64,000 bases of DNA from Paulownia fortunei. Taxonomy: Eukaryota > Streptophyta > Magnoliopsida > Lamiales > Paulowniaceae. The stretch lies in the NCBI GenBank assembly GCA_019321725.1, contig CM033124.1:7440001-7504000 (forward strand). Direction: 5' to 3'. Both the position numbers and the translations under genes were made by a program. This document shows, piece by piece, positions 59,686-64,000 of this stretch (positions are counted from its first letter, which is position 1; each line of letters starts with the position of its first letter). The notes beneath the pieces were generated by a model. It had not been told where the DNA came from, ran no database searches, and was given only the letters and a program-made list of their open reading frames with translations.

Positions 59686-61160
59686 TCAATTGTAAAAATG
59701 GTATTTTGAAGTTATCATTTGGAAATATGACTTTGGAACTAAATGTGTTTAATGTTTGTATGCAACCTGCAGAAGATGTCGAAGTACATGAAGTGGATTC
59801 GATTGAGGAACTTGTTCATGAATACTTTACTACTACTAACTCTTCACATTCTTTGGAGACTTATTTTGAAAGTGAAAGTATTTGTAGAAAGGAACACACT
59901 AATACTATCTCTAAATTTTTGCAGGTAAAAGAAAAATATTTTTGGAAGCCAAGGTTCAAAAAACTTTCATCATCAACAGTAAAATCTATTCCATCAAGTA
60001 TTAAAGCTCTCATGGTTGATTTGAAACCTTTGCCAGTTAATTTGATATACTCTTTTTTGGATAAGAATGAGACTTTTTCAATAATAATTTCTTCCAAACT
60101 CGATGCATCTCAAGAAGGTAAGTTGATCGAAACTTTGAAAATGTATAAGAATGCTTTAGGATGGACCATTGCTGATATTAAAGGTATTAATCCTTTCATT
60201 TGTACACATAACATCTATCTAGAGGAAAATGCTAAACCTTCTAGAGAAATGCAATGAAGGCTAAATCCTAATATGAAAGAAGTAGTGAGAAATGAAGTCA
60301 TTAAACTCTTAGATAATGGAATCATTTATTCTATTTCTGATAGCAAATGGGTAAGTCCTACTGAAGTCGTACCTAAGAAATCTGGAGTTACTGTAGTAAA
60401 AAATGAGAATGATGAATTAATTCTAACTAGGACTGTTACTGGTTGGCGAATGTGCATTGACTATAGAAAACTCAACTCAATTACTAGAAAATATTATTTT
60501 CCATTACCTTTCATAGATCAAATTTTAGAAAGAGTTGCGGGACATGAATTTTATTACTATTTAGATGGATATTCTAGGTATAATCAAATTGCAATTGCAC
60601 TTAAAGATCAATAAAAAATAACTTTTATATGTCCTTTTGGTATTTTTACATATCGAAAGATACCTTTTGGATTATGTAATACACCAGCTACATTTCAACG
60701 ATGCATGCTTAGTATTTTTAGTGACATGATTGAACGTTTTCTTGAAATCTTTATGGATGATTTTTCTATTTTTGATAATTCATTTGATGATTGCTTATCT
60801 AATTTAGAAAAGGTTTTAATCAGGTGTGAAGAAAAGAATCTTGTGCTCAATTGAGAGAAATGTCACTTCATGATAACAACTGATATTGTTCATGGACATA
60901 TTATATCATCATAAGGTATTGAGGTTGACAAATCTAAAATTGAGTTAATTGCCAATTTGCCAACACCAAAGACTGTGAAGGAGATTAGATCATTTTTAGG
61001 ATATGCTGGTTTTTATAGAATATTTATCAAAGATTTTAGTATAATATCTAAACCTTTATGTAATCTTCTAACAAAAGACACTATTTTTGAATGGACTAAA
61101 AATTGTGAAAATGCTTTTGTTAAGCTTAAAAGCATGCTTACATCTGCTCCAATCATGTAG
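59601..61160 (+). pseudogene. gypsy J reverse transcriptase
   Basis: One frame holds the linker (59601-60257), where TIADIKGINPFICTHNIYLE precedes the usual RT start. RT then runs from 60273, with VTGWRMCIDYRKLNSITRK, IPFGLCNTPATFQRCM and the catalytic box FMDD at 60750-60761. The thumb RSFLGYAGFYRIFIKDFS and the connection domain end at 61160. Stops at about 60255, 60612, 60852, 60915 and 61158 are single codons in an otherwise continuous frame. Confidence 0.9.
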
Positions 61161-61190
61161 CCTCCAAATTGGACTTTACCTTTTAAAATA

Positions 61191-61560
61191 ATGTGTGATG
61201 CTAGTGATTATGCTGTTAGAGTTGTCTTGGGACAAAGAAAAGATAAAAAAACATATGTTATTTACTATGCAAGTAAAACTTCAAATGGTGCTCAATTGAA
61301 TTATACAACAACTGAAAAAGAATTACTTGTTGTAGTTTTTGCATTGGACAAATTTCGATATTATCTTTTTGGCTCACTAATTGTTGTTTTTAGTAATCAT
61401 GCAGCTTTGAAATATCTTTTGTCAAAAAAAGATGCTAAACCAAGAATGATTAGGTAGATTCTCTTACTTCAGGAATTTAATATTACTATTCGAGATAAAA
61501 AATAAGTAGATAATGTAGTGGCTGATCATTTATTGAGACTTGTTTGTGAAGACTTGTTTC
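61191..61560 (+). pseudogene. gypsy J RNase H
   Basis: The same frame continues with MCDASDYAVRVVLGQRKDKK, YYASKTSNGAQLNYTTTEKE and KYLLSKKDAKPRMIR. It then passes a TAG (usually a Trp codon) to FNITIRDKK and VVADHLLRL. The normal Gly of YAVGAVLG has become Arg. RNase H degrades the RNA template. Confidence 0.9.
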
Positions 61561-61780
61561 AAACCATACCTATTAATGACACTTTCCCTGATGAACAACT
61601 ATTTAATGTTTTCTATTTTACCTTGGTTTGCTGACATTGTTAATTTTCTTGTGATAGGAAAGATGCCATCGCATTGGAATTATCTAAACAAAAAAAAAGT
61701 TCTTGACTGAGGTTAACAAAATTTATTGGGATGATCCATACCTGTTCAAATATTGTTCAAATCAAATCTTTTGAAGATGT

Positions 61781-62860
61781 GTGCCTGACAATGAGATAGG
61801 TAATATTGTCATATTTTGTCATTTAGAAGCATGTGGTGGTCATTTTTCTGTAAAAAACACTACTGCAAAAATCTTGCAATGTGGATTTTATTGGCCAACT
61901 CTTTTCAAAGACACTTACACTTTCTGCAAAAATTGTGAAAATTGTCAAAAGTTAGGGTCCCTTTCAAAGAGAAATATGATGCCCCTACACCCTATCCTAG
62001 TGATTGAAATCTTTGACTGTTGGGGTATTGATTTTATGGGGCCATTTCCATTATCATTTGGTTTTCTTTACATATTAGTTGCCATAATTTATGTTTCAAA
62101 ATGGATCGAGGTAATTCCTTGTCGAAATAATGATCACAAAATAATGATAAAAATTTTGAAAGAAAAAAATTTAAGTCGATTTGGAATTCCTAGATCTATT
62201 ATCAGTGATGGGGAAAAACATTTTTGTAACAAAGTTTTCGAAACTTTAATGAGAAAATATGAAATCATACATAAAGTTGCAACCGCTTATCACTCTCAGA
62301 CAAATGGACAAGTTGAACTTGCAAATAGGGAGATAAAATAAATTTTGGAGAAAACAGTTAATCGAAACTGTAAACATTGATCTCTTAGACTTACCGATAC
62401 ACTTTGGGCATATAGAACTGCTTTCAAAACATCATTAGGCATGTCTCCTTATAGGATAGTTTATGGAAAACCTTGTGATTTACCTATTGAACTTGAACAT
62501 AAAGCTTATTGGGCAATCAAAATGTTTAACTTAAACTTTGATGAAGTTTCAAAATTGCGCAAATTGTAAATCAATGAACTTCAAGAACTGAGAAATGATG
62601 CATATGAGAATTCTAAAATTTATAAAGCAAGAATCAAAGATTTTCATGATAATAAAATTTCAAGAAAAATATTTGAGATTGGTCAAAACGTTTTGCTTTA
62701 TAATTCTCGATTGCATTTATTTCCTGGAAAATTGAGATGATAGGTGGAATGGTCCTTTTGTTGTAAAAAAAGTATATCCTTATGGGGTGATTGACATTGA
62801 GAATTCTAGAAATGGTAACATATTCAAAGTAAATGGATAGAGTTAAACTATTTCTAGAAA
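61781..62860 (+). pseudogene. gypsy J integrase and pol C-terminus
   Basis: The open stretch 61781-62341 contains the zinc domain (CHLEACGGHFSVKNT, CKNCENCQKLG) and core: GIDFMGPFPLS with the first Asp, IISDGEKHFCN with the second, and NGQVELANREIK with the Glu. So the DDE set is intact. After a TAA it continues through [33 protein letters not shown] and FKVNG to about 62860, with several stops. It is the best-kept integrase in the window. Confidence 0.9.
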
Positions 62861-63182
62861 ATCAATTTTTACAAGAGGAAATTCTTTTTCTTTCTAACCC
62901 TTGTTATGATTAGTGTTGTATATACTCATTTTCTCTGACATTTTTTCTTCTTCTTTTTTCTTTCTTTCTTTTCCCAGTTAAATGGTGGATAACGATACTC
63001 CGTAACTATAAAAGTCGGACTTGTCAGTTCCCCAAACAACTGAAATCTTTGTACAAATTTTCTTTGCTTTTCTTGTTCTTTTCAAAATGGGTGACATTTT
63101 TCTAAATCTCAAGAAGTGATTTCTTTTTCTTCCTAAAAATTCAATTTTGAAAATTTATAAAATCAGGATTGAAAGATGAAGG

Positions 63183-63738
63183 ATGCTTATGCACAAGGGC
63201 ATCCCAGAGGATATACGATGGATAATTGAAGCCAAGGTAAGGGCAGGTGAGTTTTCACATGAGTTCCCAGATTTGCTTACTAGATACATGTCTAGTTTTG
63301 ATAAAAGCACATATTCAAAAAAATGAAGGGTGAAAAAAATGAAAGTTTGTCATATTTGTGCTAGATAGACTTGCAACACAAAGTGTCGTTCTTTAGGAAT
63401 AGTCTCTAAAAATCAAGAAGTTAAACTTAAATTCATTATGGATGGATAGAGTAAGGAGTCTTTAGATCACATTATATTGACTCTTGAGATGCATTCATGT
63501 GGATTAGTACAACGTGTAATTCTTGATTTATGGGATCGTTTTTAAAATGAATATGAGCTTTATAGTTTTGGGAATCTGACATTAAAAGACCCTGTTTCCT
63601 AGTTTATAAGAAAACTGGATGGGAAGCATATCCTTGACCCATAGAGGGCATTTAAGCCATTACTAGACGTAAAACCAGAGGAAGTTGTGAGCCACAATCA
63701 CAACTACATGTACATACACGTGTTAGTAGGTAATTTTT
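63183..63738 (+). pseudogene. unrecognised ORF remnant after pol, Cys-rich
   Basis: Two readable stretches follow pol after a spacer with T/C-rich runs. The first (63183-63323) begins MLMHKGIPEDIRWIIEAKVR and includes GEFSHEFPDLLTRYMSSFDK. The second (from the ATG at 63339, a different frame) reads KVCHICAR, stop, TCNTKCRSLGIVSKNQ and on through ILTLEMHSCGLVQRVILDL to PEEVVSHNHNYMYIHVLVG, reaching the gap. Its stops are all TAG or TAA. The four Cys near the start (CxxC...C...C) suggest a metal-binding fold. I do not recognise the family. It may be an element-borne extra ORF, at the place where env-like ORFs occur in Athila elements. Confidence 0.45.
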
Positions 63739-63838
63739 NNNNNNNNNNNNNNNNNNNNNNNNNNNNNNNNNNNNNNNNNNNNNNNNNNNNNNNNNNNNNN
63801 NNNNNNNNNNNNNNNNNNNNNNNNNNNNNNNNNNNNNN
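63739..63838. other. assembly gap of 100 Ns
   Basis: Exactly 100 unknown bases, the usual placeholder for a scaffold gap of unknown size. Confidence 0.98.
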
Positions 63839-64000
63839 TCATGTATGAATACAACTTCAAGAAATACATAAGAAAGAACATGGAAACTGTTCACCAATTT
63901 ATGAAGTAGAAGGAATGGTTGAAGCTTTTCTTGTCTCCAAGAATGACTTATCTCTAAGAATAGCTCTTTGTCTCCAAGAGTGGCTTCCTCTTCTTCAAGA
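63839..64000 (-). repeat. K-family LTR piece after the gap
   Basis: All 162 bases equal 28179-28340, the K 3' LTR interior, in the same orientation. The matching part of the K 5' LTR (36355-36516) differs at about a dozen sites. Confidence 0.9.

Larger units (their letters stand above)
56171..63738 (+). mobile_element. gypsy J, Athila-like, 3' end beyond gap
   Basis: The element has 5' LTR (56171-57456), a primer site (57463-57480), gag with zinc knuckle, protease, RT, RNase H, integrase and a further ORF region after pol. It inserted into LTR A3; the left flank pentamer is ggatg. From 59601 to 61457 pol stays in one frame with only a few stops, so this is the least decayed element here. The 3' LTR is not seen; a run of Ns cuts the internal region at 63739. 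Confidence 0.9.

Overview
The window is plant nuclear DNA, most likely from a dicot, but the species cannot be told from the sequence. It is AT-rich and made almost entirely of decayed, nested retrotransposons. I see LTR elements of the Ty1/copia and Ty3/gypsy groups (Athila-like, chromovirus-like with an initiator-Met primer site, and Tat-like) plus one LINE. Every coding region recognised has internal stops or frameshifts. I found no rRNA, tRNA, CRISPR array, bacterial feature or intact host gene. The only non-transposon coding hint is one possible minus-strand terminal exon at 51778-51919.

Layout. 1-715: LTR-like fragment on the plus strand. About 803-2450: end of copia B pol (minus). 2456-11215: copia A (minus), LTR A1, internal region and LTR A2. 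11216-26598: copia C1 (minus), whose LTR lies at 11216-12925. C1 is split by a solo LTR of family D (13324-15499) and by a short gypsy element I (18566-25104, target duplication ctcat). A truncated C-type LTR (25321-26598) joins C1 to a second copia body, C2. C2 is split by the 9.8-kb Athila-like element K (27490-37283, minus). 37768-38283: fragment of a family D LTR fused to the gag of gypsy E, whose 3.1-kb 5' LTR runs to 41821 (minus). 41822-43073: start of a Tat-like element H (minus). 43639-51277: gypsy D (plus, target duplication gaaat), which has lost integrase. 51283-52690: unassigned DNA. 52702-54353: LINE remains (minus). 54385-56170: LTR A3, interrupted by Athila-like element J (56171 to the gap, plus). 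63739-63838: 100 Ns. 63839-64000: a piece of K-family LTR.

The genes are not an operon or pathway. Each element once carried gag (particle protein), protease, reverse transcriptase, RNase H and integrase between two LTRs. The nesting gives a relative order: copia hosts first, then gypsy I, K and the D solo LTR into them, and J into LTR A3. Most decay fits C-to-T and G-to-A change, as expected for methylated repeats. I did not find a convincing new biological system. The items most worth checking are the exact 162-bp match across the assembly gap, a Cys-rich ORF remnant after the J pol gene, an unexplained ORF in element I, the orphan exon, and a LINE junction that carries a 10-bp inverted repeat.
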